Source: Phycocordibacter sp964398865
GTDB taxonomy: Bacteria; Patescibacteriota; Minisyncoccia; Phycocordibacterales; Phycocordibacteraceae
Length of the DNA stretch: 64,000 nt
Assembly: GCA_964398865.1 (NCBI GenBank)
Contig: CAYNOO010000001.1
Span: 62,001-126,000, forward strand
Direction of reading: 5' to 3'
In this document: piece after piece, positions 24,578 to 33,023 of the stretch
Layout of the letters: the number at the start of each line of letters is the position of its first letter
Numbering within the stretch: the stretch's first letter is position 1
Notes under the pieces: generated by a model
What the model was told of the DNA's origin: nothing
The model's database searches: none
What the model saw: only the letters and a program-made list of their open reading frames with translations
Position numbers and translations under genes: made by a program

Positions 24578-26386
24578 CTATTCCGCTCCCTCTTTTTTCT
24601 CGCGAGCTATAGCCAAGAGTTGCGAAGGGTCAGAGGTAATTATCTGATCCTCAGTGTAGGAGGCGATGATTTTTATAGCTACGTGCTTAAGACCTGCAAA
24701 AAAGATGCCCTCCCCTACGTCTGACTCAAGGAGTAGATATTTTTCCTCTTCGGTCAAATTGAATGTTTTTTGTACGGCTTCTATGGATGTGGGCGACTGC
24801 TTTAAAAGAATCTGAATGGAGGAGTTTGTGAGCATTGGCAAGCCATAGGGGGATTTCAGGAAGTCCTCAACGTCCTGCGTGATGGTAGCGAGCCCGAGAT
24901 AGTATTTTCTTCCACGCTTCGCCATGCCGTAGAGGAATGCAGCAGTGTCTTCCGACTTCATCATCCACCACGCTTCGTCGATCACGAGAAGACGTTTGCG
25001 CAGATCTTTCCTGACCGCATTCCATATGAAGTGCGTGATGATGTACATGGCGATGGTCTTGAGCTCGTCCTCCATGTTACGAACCGAGAACGCTACGAAC
25101 TTTTTGTTGATGTCGACGTTTGTTGGGCGATTGATGAAACCCGACCATGTGCCTTTGGTGTACTTTGTTATTCGCTGCACCAAAGACTCGCTTCCCTCCA
25201 TGCCGGCAAGCACGAGTTCGAAGTCAGACAAAAGAGGCGGCTCCATGTTACTGAAATCATTTGCCCCCGTTATGTCTTTCAGTGCGTATGTTTCAGTGAT
25301 AGCCCTGTCTACGATGGCATCTTCCTCAGGAGTAAGACCACCGAGCATCAAGCGAAATAATCCGACGAGGTTGATGATGTTTGAGCGAAGTATGTCAGCG
25401 GGCGATTCATCCTCGCGTGGCACCGGCAGGTCGAAAGGATTGATGCGGTTTTCTGATGAGAGCGATATGTTGAAGAATCTACCACCAACCGCGTTTGCCA
25501 GGTACTCGTATTCGCTTTCAGGATCTATAACAATGACTTCTGTGTCGAACATCAGTGACCGTAAGATTTCGAGCTTCGTGCCATATGATTTTCCGGAACC
25601 TGATTTTGCAAAAGTTACTGAGTTATAGTTTTCCAAAGAAAACCTATCAAAGAGAATGAGAGATGAGTTGTGTCTGTTGATGCCATAGAGAATCCCCTTG
25701 TCGCTCGTCAGGTCGAACGATATGAACGGGAAGAAGCTTGAGAGCGGAGCAGAATTCATTTTTGAGTTAACCGCGAGCTGGTCATCCCCTATCGGTATGA
25801 CACTCTTGAATCCTTGCTCTTGCTGGAAGAGTGCTGGCTTTATATAGACGAGCTTAGCGTCCAGGATTGAACGCATTTCCGCCTCCGTCTTATCGAGCTC
25901 ATCCTGGTTTGTTCCATAAATAGATATATAGAGCCCCACATCAAACACACGCTCTTGTGCTTGCTGGAGCTGGTTTCTGAGTTGCTCGATGTCTTGGTAT
26001 GCCGTATCGAGCATCGGGTCGCGCACCATGCCTTTTTCTTGGCGCGTCATGATTTGGCTCTGCACCTCTGCGACTTTTTTCTGGAACTTCCGCAGGATTG
26101 CTGCTGTGTCGACAGGATGAATGAAAATAGAGATGTCCAACACTCTGTCGCGGTTGATGATGGGAGCGAACCACGTTCCCGATAAGAAACGTGGGTATGA
26201 AATTACATAAAAGGTGCGGACGAGCTTATCACCCAAGTTCATCTCGCGCGGTGTTATTTTCAACGCTGAGGGCGCAATAATGTCTGCAAAATCAAGCTTC
26301 GCCGCTTCGTAAATGTCTTTCGGCAGGAACGGCGTTAGCTCCTGCTTCTTTTTTTCTCCACCAGTTAGAAAATCAAGTATTGCCAT
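24578..26386 (-). CDS. VirB4-family type IV secretion ATPase (core ATPase half)
   Basis: VirB4 ATPases power type IV secretion and pilus assembly at the membrane. Walker A FAKSGSGKSYGTK is near residue 262 and Walker B RLLVIDEAWWMM near 466. VIDPESEYEYLANAVGG, GLATITQDVEDFL and LLKQSPTSIEAVQKTF are family segments. The N-terminal portion is short because the first VirB4 domain is encoded by the separate gene 26389-27060, two bases upstream. At 602 residues it is somewhat shorter than one-piece VirB4 proteins. Confidence 0.92.
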   Translation of the reverse strand: MAILDFLTGGEKKKQELTPFLPKDIYEAAKLDFADIIAPSALKITPREMNLGDKLVRTFYVISYPRFLSGTWFAPIINRDRVLDISIFIHPVDTAAILRKFQKKVAEVQSQIMTRQEKGMVRDPMLDTAYQDIEQLRNQLQQAQERVFDVGLYISIYGTNQDELDKTEAEMRSILDAKLVYIKPALFQQEQGFKSVIPIGDDQLAVNSKMNSAPLSSFFPFISFDLTSDKGILYGINRHNSSLILFDRFSLENYNSVTFAKSGSGKSYGTKLEILRSLMFDTEVIVIDPESEYEYLANAVGGRFFNISLSSENRINPFDLPVPREDESPADILRSNIINLVGLFRLMLGGLTPEEDAIVDRAITETYALKDITGANDFSNMEPPLLSDFELVLAGMEGSESLVQRITKYTKGTWSGFINRPTNVDINKKFVAFSVRNMEDELKTIAMYIITHFIWNAVRKDLRKRLLVIDEAWWMMKSEDTAAFLYGMAKRGRKYYLGLATITQDVEDFLKSPYGLPMLTNSSIQILLKQSPTSIEAVQKTFNLTEEEKYLLLESDVGEGIFFAGLKHVAIKIIASYTEDQIITSDPSQLLAIAREKKEGAE

Positions 26387-26388
26387 AA

Positions 26389-27060
26389 TTATTCAACAGG
26401 AGCGGGTTGTTCCATAACGATAGGTTTTTCTAATTCTCCTGGATTGAACTCTCTGTAGAGAAGCTCTATCACTTCTTCGGTGCCAAGAGGAACCGTCCGT
26501 ACACCAGTGCGAGCGAGTCCTTGCTCCACTGTTCCCATTCTTTGTTCTAGTTGGGTGCGATGTTCTTCGAAACCAATAGTGCTTTCGTCGCGCGACGAGA
26601 GATTTGTTTTTCCGAAAATTTTGTTCTGCACCGCTTTCTTTACATCCAGCATCGGCGGCGAGTACGGAATAACGATGAAAAAATGCTTGCTCATAATATT
26701 TGCGCGTTCGATGAACGTCTTTATAAATTCTATATATTCACGCACCTGTATTTTCATTAGCTCTTCTGTCTGCGCCTTTAGACGTTCATCGAGAAGCGCG
26801 ATGTAGGGTCGTATATCCAATTTTCTGGACTGCACGAAAAACTGAACGCTAAAATCTAGTGAATTCATAAAACTCTGGAACTGGGCGAGGATAGCATTCT
26901 GCTCGTCCTCGGATTTGAGTGCAAAGTTGATGGATGATGCAAGCATTACCCCTACGAGCGTGCCGCTTTTCATCACCATCACTCCCCCACGGACTTCTTT
27001 CACTGGAACGAAATCCTGCGCCGCCTTTGTTTTTTTTGTCTTCTCATCTCCTCCAGCCAT
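26389..27060 (-). CDS. VirB4 N-terminal-domain protein (TraC-like), split ATPase partner
   Basis: A 223-residue cytosolic protein matching the amino-terminal domain of VirB4/TraC proteins. Examples are FVPVKEVRGGVMVMKSGTLVGVMLAS, followed by SEDEQNAILAQFQSFMNSLDFSVQFFVQSRKLD and a helical IEFIKTFIERANIMSKHFFIVIPY segment. No Walker motif is present. It lies two bases before the ATPase gene, so the two polypeptides probably act together. Three bases upstream begins the heptad repeat that borders the four-helix-bundle insertion. Confidence 0.75.
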   Translation of the reverse strand: MAGGDEKTKKTKAAQDFVPVKEVRGGVMVMKSGTLVGVMLASSINFALKSEDEQNAILAQFQSFMNSLDFSVQFFVQSRKLDIRPYIALLDERLKAQTEELMKIQVREYIEFIKTFIERANIMSKHFFIVIPYSPPMLDVKKAVQNKIFGKTNLSSRDESTIGFEEHRTQLEQRMGTVEQGLARTGVRTVPLGTEEVIELLYREFNPGELEKPIVMEQPAPVE

Positions 27061-27062
27061 AG

Positions 27063-27097
27063 ATATAGGTTTTAGGTGTCAGGTCCCAGCTTTCAGG
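27063..27097 (-). repeat. Left inverted heptad array of the four-helix-bundle cassette
   Basis: On the plus strand the units are ATATAGG, TTTTAGG, TGTCAGG, TCCCAGC and TTTCAGG, five 7-bp units in phase. It is inverted relative to 27460-27494 and shares the outer ATAGGTTTYAGGT sequence. The last residues and stop codon of the four-helix-bundle gene lie inside it. Confidence 0.8.
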
Positions 27098-27450
27098 GAA
27101 GAAAGTAATTTTGAAAGCATCATTCTTATCTCAAGAATTAAACGCCCTGCTTCATTATAGTCTGCTTTCTGAGCGTAGAAGAGATCCTCGGCAATGATTA
27201 ACTGGGTATCTAGTTCCGCTAAAGATCCAAGTGCAAAATATAGGAATTGAATAAAATCTTTCTTGCTTCGTCTACCTCTACCTTCTGCGATATTTGAGGG
27301 CACAGAAACCGCGGCTCTTTGCATTTGTGATGCAAGACCATACCATTCTTCCGGAGGAAATTTTTTTGATATTCTGTAAATATGTGAAACTAGGGTAATG
27401 CTTTTTTGCCAAACAATCAGATCTTTATATGACTTTATGTTCCTATCCAT
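27079..27450 (-). CDS. Four-helix bundle protein (S23/IVS-encoded type)
   Basis: A 123-residue helical protein with the family signatures SYKDLIVWQKSITLVSHIY, EWYGLASQMQRAAVSVPSNIAEG and FLYFALGSLAELDTQL. Members occur in intervening sequences of 23S rRNA and are related to the Avd accessory proteins of diversity-generating retroelements. The biochemical role is unknown. The ATG at 27450 is preferred to a TTG at 27459. The gene interrupts the prgI-virB4 order and is bracketed by inverted heptad arrays that supply its stop codon, which suggests a mobile cassette. Confidence 0.9.
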   Translation of the reverse strand: MDRNIKSYKDLIVWQKSITLVSHIYRISKKFPPEEWYGLASQMQRAAVSVPSNIAEGRGRRSKKDFIQFLYFALGSLAELDTQLIIAEDLFYAQKADYNEAGRLILEIRMMLSKLLSSLKAGT

Positions 27451-27459
27451 CTTCTTCAA

Positions 27460-27494
27460 CCTGACACCTGAAAGCGGAAACCTGAAACCTATTG
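27460..27494 (+). repeat. Right inverted heptad array of the four-helix-bundle cassette
   Basis: Five 7-bp units in phase: CCTGACA, CCTGAAA, GCGGAAA, CCTGAAA, CCTATTG. It lies upstream of the four-helix-bundle gene and contains the prgI stop codon (27489-27491). Confidence 0.8.
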
Positions 27495-27926
27495 TTGCTT
27501 TTTATCCGAATACACACTCTCTTTGATGTCTAAACTCCACGCTAAGTCTTTTATTTTGTTTGCTGTTGCTGACGGGACGTACTTTGCCGGATCTTCAGCT
27601 TGCGTTTGCCCAGGGAGCATAATTTCTTCAGGGAGCACGGTTTTTGATTGTTTCTTTTCCCAGATGTAGAGTTTGGTGCGAAAAAGATACTGAAAGCCGG
27701 ACTCAAGGGCGTTAACAAGCGGTCGATCGTTAATTTTATAGAACGCAAGAGCTGCGCCTAAAAGTGCGACAGGTCCGCCAATAAGTACCGCAATCCAGTG
27801 TGGTGCTATAAGCCATAAAGCAACCAAAAACCCGCCTCCTCCAACCAAGTACACGAATTGCACTGCAGTGAGAGGACCAAAAATTTTATCTTCAACCTCG
27901 ACAAATTGCGGTACTTGAAATTGCAT
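27489..27926 (-). CDS. PrgI family protein of type IV secretion cluster
   Basis: A 145-residue protein with two adjacent transmembrane helices (FVYLVGGGGFLVALWLIAP and WIAVLIGGPVALLGAALAFY) after the start MQFQVPQFVEVEDKIFGPLT. The cytosolic RPLVNALESGFQYLFRTKLYIWEKK segment is typical of PrgI/TcpE-like proteins encoded next to VirB4 in Gram-positive-type systems. It lies two bases after the unknown gene 27929-28720. The stop codon lies in the right heptad array, so the array may have redefined its C-terminus. Confidence 0.85.
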   Translation of the reverse strand: MQFQVPQFVEVEDKIFGPLTAVQFVYLVGGGGFLVALWLIAPHWIAVLIGGPVALLGAALAFYKINDRPLVNALESGFQYLFRTKLYIWEKKQSKTVLPEEIMLPGQTQAEDPAKYVPSATANKIKDLAWSLDIKESVYSDKKQQ

Positions 27927-27928
27927 AG

Positions 27929-28720
27929 TTATTCAACAGGTTCTCGATAGGGATCAACCCCTCCTTTATATGCGGGTTTTGAAGGCGGGGGTGTTGTAGA
28001 TAGTTGTTTTGACTCGACCTCTGCCGTTTCAGGCTGGATTTCTACGGTAGGGTTGGAAGTAGTTTGTGTTTGAGATGGTACACCGAGTTTTTGCTCCACT
28101 ATGCTCGGGATAGTCTGATCTCCTAGGACAGTAGAATCGGATGCTTCCTCTATGTCCACGTCGTCTTCGTCGGTTTCTGGGATAATCGGGTCCTTTTTCG
28201 CTTGTTCCAATGCGAATGCCAACTCCTTCTTGTTTTCCTCGTCCCTCTTTGCGGCTTCCGCTCGATCCTTTTCGTATTCTGCCAACAATCTCGGATCATC
28301 ATCTGGCATATTTTCTATCTCTTTGCGTCTTACCTCCTCGGCGCGCTCTTCTTCCGAGAGTTCCGGCTCCGAGGGCTTTTCGGTCCATACGCTCGGCTCG
28401 GGTATATTTTCCTTGACGCGACGAGACGCTTCCTTGAAGACACGATCATTGATATCGGCAACGAGTTCCCGCGCCCCCTGATTGGATAGTTCATGCATCG
28501 CTTGGTGCAAGTTTGTTTCGAGCGCAGACTCGCTTTCAAGACCCAACAAAGTCAGGTTTGCGATCTCGGTGAAGAGAAGCAGTTGTCGTAAGTTCAGAGC
28601 ATGTTTTTTCTGTATGCCGATATAGATATTCGTCAGCGACGTGGAACCTAAAAAATCATAAAGCGGCTTCGGCAACTTCTTTTTTGCTTCCTCTCTTTCT
28701 CCCTGCGTGTGCGATTTCAT
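27929..28720 (-). CDS. Hypothetical cytosolic protein of the secretion cluster
   Basis: A 263-residue protein without membrane segments. The N-terminal 90 residues look folded and helical (KPLYDFLGSTSLTNIYIGIQ, NLRQLLLFTEIANLTLLGL). They are followed by a charged helical stretch rich in Glu/Lys (residues 110-190) and a disordered Ser/Thr/Pro tail. It lies between the giant VirB6-like gene and prgI with gaps of 14 and two bases, so it belongs to the operon. No known family is recognised. Confidence 0.6.
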   Translation of the reverse strand: MKSHTQGEREEAKKKLPKPLYDFLGSTSLTNIYIGIQKKHALNLRQLLLFTEIANLTLLGLESESALETNLHQAMHELSNQGARELVADINDRVFKEASRRVKENIPEPSVWTEKPSEPELSEEERAEEVRRKEIENMPDDDPRLLAEYEKDRAEAAKRDEENKKELAFALEQAKKDPIIPETDEDDVDIEEASDSTVLGDQTIPSIVEQKLGVPSQTQTTSNPTVEIQPETAEVESKQLSTTPPPSKPAYKGGVDPYREPVE

Positions 28721-28734
28721 ATGCTATTTCTGAT

Positions 28735-31700
28735 TTAAACTGGATTTTCCCATGACCTTACCATGCGCGCTATGTCCCCTGTCAGTTTCCCGCGCCTATC
28801 AAGCTCTTTGAAGCCGGCGATTATGCTTCGTCTCATATCAGCGTTGCTGCCGTACCTCTCGAGTATTTTCAATACTGTTGAAGGTCTTTTTATTCCCGGG
28901 AGTGCCAGCGTGATGATTCTTGGCGGCAGCGTCACTATCTGATCGTCAGTCCAATCGCTCATATATGACTCGGCTTTTCGTATCTGCTCTTCTGAGTAAG
29001 GGACGTTTCGGTCAAAACTGTTGAAGTAATCTTCAGGAGAGAGAGTAGGTTCGGGAGCCGCTTGCGTTGGGGCCGCTTGCGTCGTCACGGTGGGGGCTTC
29101 GGCTACAGGGGCTTCATCTGTGGGGGCGACTGAATAGTCATTGCTGCTGCTGCCCGGGTCAATCGGAACACCGCCTCTATTTCGTTCTGCCGCTTCCGCC
29201 TCTGCAATATCTGCCGCCTGCCTCTCGGTGAAGGTGGTATCCGTATCCACACCACCGTCTTCAAACGGTTCCGGTGCGGAGAAATCTGAGGGCGGGACGA
29301 ACCCAGGAACGTTTACTGGCTCTGGGGCGCTTGGTGTCGGTCCCCGTGGACCGCCGCCGCCTGGTGTGAAGGTCGGACCCCCTCCGCCCCCGGGACCTCT
29401 CCCTGTAGGTGGTTCAGGGGTTTCTCCGCCGAAGCTTGCGGTGATTGCCTCTTCCGAGAAGACTTCAGGTAATGGGGCTTTGTTCATCGCCTGACGCCAC
29501 AAGTTAATGCGTCGGATACGCTCGGGGGTTGGCCAACCGAAAATGCTTTTCATATGTTCATTGCCAGCGTAGTTGGCGATCATCGAATCATCTCCGCGAG
29601 TAAGGAGTTGGGCAAAGAATTCCTGCCTCTCGGCGATGTCTTGTCCCTCGAGCGATTGCAGCTGATCGGCGTCGACGCCGATCGGGGTGTTCGTCGACCA
29701 CCATGTTCGGTTGTTGAATATCGCCTTGATTTCGCGCGGATTTTTTCCTCGGTAGTAACCGCGGGTAGCTTCCTCGGTTTGGACGAATCTGTGTATCGCG
29801 AAGTTCGCAGGGTCTTGGAGAAACGCTTCTCTTGTTGCGGGGTCATCTAGCGTACCGTTTCGCTGAGCCTCAAGGTATCTGTTTTTCGCCTCCGTCATCA
29901 CCTGTAATCTCTTTGCATCCCGCAGCTCCTCTCTCTTTATGCCTTTCGCTTCGTATTCTCGGTACTCCGCTTCGTTGATGTTCGCAATCCTCCTATCCAC
30001 TTCGCTTTGGAGGGGATTAAAACCCTCCTTCTGTGCGGCTATCACCATTTTGGCGTAGCGCTGATTACTTTCCGCGAGTCTCAAGTCACTTTGGCTTACG
30101 GAATTCGGATCAAACCTCGCTTTATTTATTAGTCTCTGCGTTTTACCGTTTTCGTTAAGTGTTTCTTCCGCCCACTTCACGGCTCTTTCTGCTCCGTGAT
30201 AGTTGACTGTGCCATCCTCATATGGGAGGTGGTCTCTACTTTGCAAGCCAAACAACATATAAGCACCTGCTTGCTGGTCGCGCACCCTATCGAGCGGTCT
30301 TCTTTTTTCAGAGCCGAAGTCACGCTGCTCTGTCGTTGGAAGAAGTTTTTTATCTTTGATGTCTGCGAATACACTGCTCGAGAATACTTGAGGAAATACC
30401 GCTAGCTTACGCAGATCTTGGAATCTTTCTCCGGTCGACTCATCAAAGACAGCATCTGAAAGCAAGAGATCTTGCATCTCGTCACTCGTCGGGATGTTTT
30501 TCTTTTGGTCGTTGAATAGGGCGAGCGTGTTTGCACCATATACTTCTCCCCCCTCCAAGAATTCACCACTATCCACGTTTCTTTGGATATTTCTGACATT
30601 TTGAGCCCACACACCGTAACGAGACTTGATCATCGCGTTCTTTATGTCGCGTCTGATTTTGGGATCCTTTCTAACTTCCAACCATTGGCTGTTAGGAAGG
30701 ATTTTAGCAAGCTTGATTATTGATTTCGGATCTTTGTCGTATTCTCGTTCCCAGAATCCAGAGGAAATGCTTGCATAGATTGCTTCTGCATCGGTACGAC
30801 TCTTTCTGTAAGAATTTTTACCATCCAGTTTTGCAGCGTCCATCCTTTCGTGGTATGCCCATTTGTCTTCCCCTGCGCCCTCATCAGGGTTAGCATTCTC
30901 GAGGTCCGTTAGTCGCCCTCTTTCTTTAGCGGTAAGCGTGCCAGCAAGCCCTTTTGCTTTGAGGTCGTCTAGCTCGCCTTTGAATAGATGTTTCCTGCCA
31001 AGTTCCCCCCGCGACTCTTGCCTGTCCCAGAACTCACTCCATGTCTCAAGACGACCTTCTCTGTTGACCTTCCCTTCAGTGTTTAACTTCTCAAGATTCT
31101 GCAATTCAGCTTTCTCGTGCGCCAGGAGAGCCCCACTTTTCGCTTTGGTGCGTAGTTCCTCTAATCGGTCCTGACCAATCCTCAGTCGTTCGTTTCCGGC
31201 CGCGTATTCGGCGGAAAATGCGTTTTCCATGCGATCCATTTTTCCAAGAGCGCCACCTTCTCGCTTGCGTTCATCCAACTCTTCCATCTTTTTTTTCTCA
31301 TCTACCGTAAGTTTTTTCCCAAGTTCCGCGAGTCGCGCAACTTCTCTCGCGGTGAGAGTCTTTGGGTCTTTTTTCCGAAGTTCATCTAGTTCGTTTTGTT
31401 CCGCAGCCGTAAGGATTCCTGCCCCCGCTTTCTTCTTAAGCGCTTTGTACAGCTTCTTTTCGTCGCGCGTCCAGGTTCCGTTTAGTTCCGCTCTTTGTTT
31501 CTCATCTTTTTCCACTTCGCCCAATTCGACTTCACGAGCTTTTCGTTTCTCCTTTACGGAACCGTAATCATCGAAACCAAAGAACTTCTGACCTTTTGCT
31601 TGGGCCAGCCGTTCTTGCGCCCATCTGTCGCCCGCCCGCAACATTGCTCCTAAAACAGGGGTCTTGTTTTGGTCAAAACGATTTCGCGCTGCCCATTCTC

Positions 31701-33021
31701 TGTATCGAGGGGCCAACCAGTCCGCGGTGCCTCCTATAGCCTGCCGTGCTGCAATCGCCCCAGTGAATTTCAATCCTGTCGTATACGCTTTCGGCATCCA
31801 GCCTGTGAGTTGGTTGGATGCCTTGTATATGTCGGCGAACTGTTTTGCTCGCTCACTCAAGTCTTTTGCTACTTTAAGCGACTGCAACATGAATATTGCG
31901 GCGACAATGAAGGTAAGCATCAATCCGATGATACTTTCGGCGCTCGCTGTTGCGCTAAAGATTGCGTCTTTTGAGCTTCGTATGATGGTGAAAGAAAAAC
32001 CCACAAGAAGAAAATAGACAGGGGCAAAAAATGCCTGGCTGAAAAGCGCCTCCCACCACTCTTTTGCATACTTGCTTGTGGTGGGAAGCATAAAAGCGAC
32101 TATGCCAACAGGCGACGTAATAAGAACCAAGATAAGCGCAACAAATCGACCAACTAAAAGAGAGATTGCAGATAAGAAGATGAAAATGGTGACTAATTCA
32201 AATATCAAAAGCAGAATGTCGAACACCAGTTTGTTCAACATTCCGTCATTGCTTACCACCTTCACCCCTTCTGAGGTCGCGCTGATTGATGTCCAGTTGT
32301 TCATCAGAGTGCCTTCGTTGTCTCGGAGTCCTTGGATGTTTACGAGTCCCATGAAGGTGCTCGCGAGGTTACATTTATTGTTATCCGCGCAATCTTTATC
32401 TGCTGAAATGACACTCTGGTAGATTTTGGTAGCGAGAAAATTGGAAGAATCTATGACTGCGCCAGCGAAGAAGTAGCTGAAATTTACTAAAATTGCACCA
32501 ATAATGAGCTTCGCCAGTACGTTCTTAGCGTTTACATTCTTGAGGTGAAGAATGGTGCCGATGGCTATAGCAACGAGCCCACCGATGATGGCGATGTTCG
32601 CAAGGTCGCGCATTATTCCCCAAGCGGTGCGAACTCCTTGCGCTGATGAGGATGTCACGTAGCGTCCCATTTGCACGACCATTTGGTCTATCACAAAGTT
32701 GAAAAATGAACCCAAGATCGCTAGGAAAAAAGTGACTATGCGGATTAGTATTTCAAAGATAAACGCAATGACATTCAGAATGGTGTTTCCTAGTGCTCCG
32801 AGAACTGCATCTATTGCCATGCTCCCGATTTGTCCTTGGTTCTCGTTGTATGTCTGCGCTGCCTCTGCGTTCGCTGCCGCCATCTCTGGGGCCACTGTTG
32901 CAAGACCGCCTGGTGATCCTTGGTCCCCCCCAGTATTATCAAGAGCAAAAGCCGCTCCCGTAGGTACCATTACCCCCGCGAGTGCAACGAGTATAGAGAG
33001 GATAACGAAAACTTTTCTCAT
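28735..33021 (-). CDS. Giant VirB6/TrbL-like membrane protein with long soluble tail
   Basis: About 1,428 residues. A signal-like first helix (MRKVFVILSILVALAGVMVPTGAAFA) is followed by roughly eight transmembrane helices within residues 60-400, as in VirB6/TrbL channel proteins. A charged helical tail then contains recurring segments of the type 'LTA.E...L..L...' (GILTAAEQNELDELRKK, TLTAREVARLAELGKK, GTLTAKERGRLTDLEN). A Pro/Gly-rich region near residue 1210 and a C-terminal helical domain complete it. The ATG at 33021 is preferred to a GTG at 33039, which would overlap the previous gene. The tail makes it much larger than classical VirB6. Confidence 0.8.
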   Translation of the reverse strand: MRKVFVILSILVALAGVMVPTGAAFALDNTGGDQGSPGGLATVAPEMAAANAEAAQTYNENQGQIGSMAIDAVLGALGNTILNVIAFIFEILIRIVTFFLAILGSFFNFVIDQMVVQMGRYVTSSSAQGVRTAWGIMRDLANIAIIGGLVAIAIGTILHLKNVNAKNVLAKLIIGAILVNFSYFFAGAVIDSSNFLATKIYQSVISADKDCADNNKCNLASTFMGLVNIQGLRDNEGTLMNNWTSISATSEGVKVVSNDGMLNKLVFDILLLIFELVTIFIFLSAISLLVGRFVALILVLITSPVGIVAFMLPTTSKYAKEWWEALFSQAFFAPVYFLLVGFSFTIIRSSKDAIFSATASAESIIGLMLTFIVAAIFMLQSLKVAKDLSERAKQFADIYKASNQLTGWMPKAYTTGLKFTGAIAARQAIGGTADWLAPRYREWAARNRFDQNKTPVLGAMLRAGDRWAQERLAQAKGQKFFGFDDYGSVKEKRKAREVELGEVEKDEKQRAELNGTWTRDEKKLYKALKKKAGAGILTAAEQNELDELRKKDPKTLTAREVARLAELGKKLTVDEKKKMEELDERKREGGALGKMDRMENAFSAEYAAGNERLRIGQDRLEELRTKAKSGALLAHEKAELQNLEKLNTEGKVNREGRLETWSEFWDRQESRGELGRKHLFKGELDDLKAKGLAGTLTAKERGRLTDLENANPDEGAGEDKWAYHERMDAAKLDGKNSYRKSRTDAEAIYASISSGFWEREYDKDPKSIIKLAKILPNSQWLEVRKDPKIRRDIKNAMIKSRYGVWAQNVRNIQRNVDSGEFLEGGEVYGANTLALFNDQKKNIPTSDEMQDLLLSDAVFDESTGERFQDLRKLAVFPQVFSSSVFADIKDKKLLPTTEQRDFGSEKRRPLDRVRDQQAGAYMLFGLQSRDHLPYEDGTVNYHGAERAVKWAEETLNENGKTQRLINKARFDPNSVSQSDLRLAESNQRYAKMVIAAQKEGFNPLQSEVDRRIANINEAEYREYEAKGIKREELRDAKRLQVMTEAKNRYLEAQRNGTLDDPATREAFLQDPANFAIHRFVQTEEATRGYYRGKNPREIKAIFNNRTWWSTNTPIGVDADQLQSLEGQDIAERQEFFAQLLTRGDDSMIANYAGNEHMKSIFGWPTPERIRRINLWRQAMNKAPLPEVFSEEAITASFGGETPEPPTGRGPGGGGGPTFTPGGGGPRGPTPSAPEPVNVPGFVPPSDFSAPEPFEDGGVDTDTTFTERQAADIAEAEAAERNRGGVPIDPGSSSNDYSVAPTDEAPVAEAPTVTTQAAPTQAAPEPTLSPEDYFNSFDRNVPYSEEQIRKAESYMSDWTDDQIVTLPPRIITLALPGIKRPSTVLKILERYGSNADMRRSIIAGFKELDRRGKLTGDIARMVRSWENPV

Positions 33022-33023
33022 GC

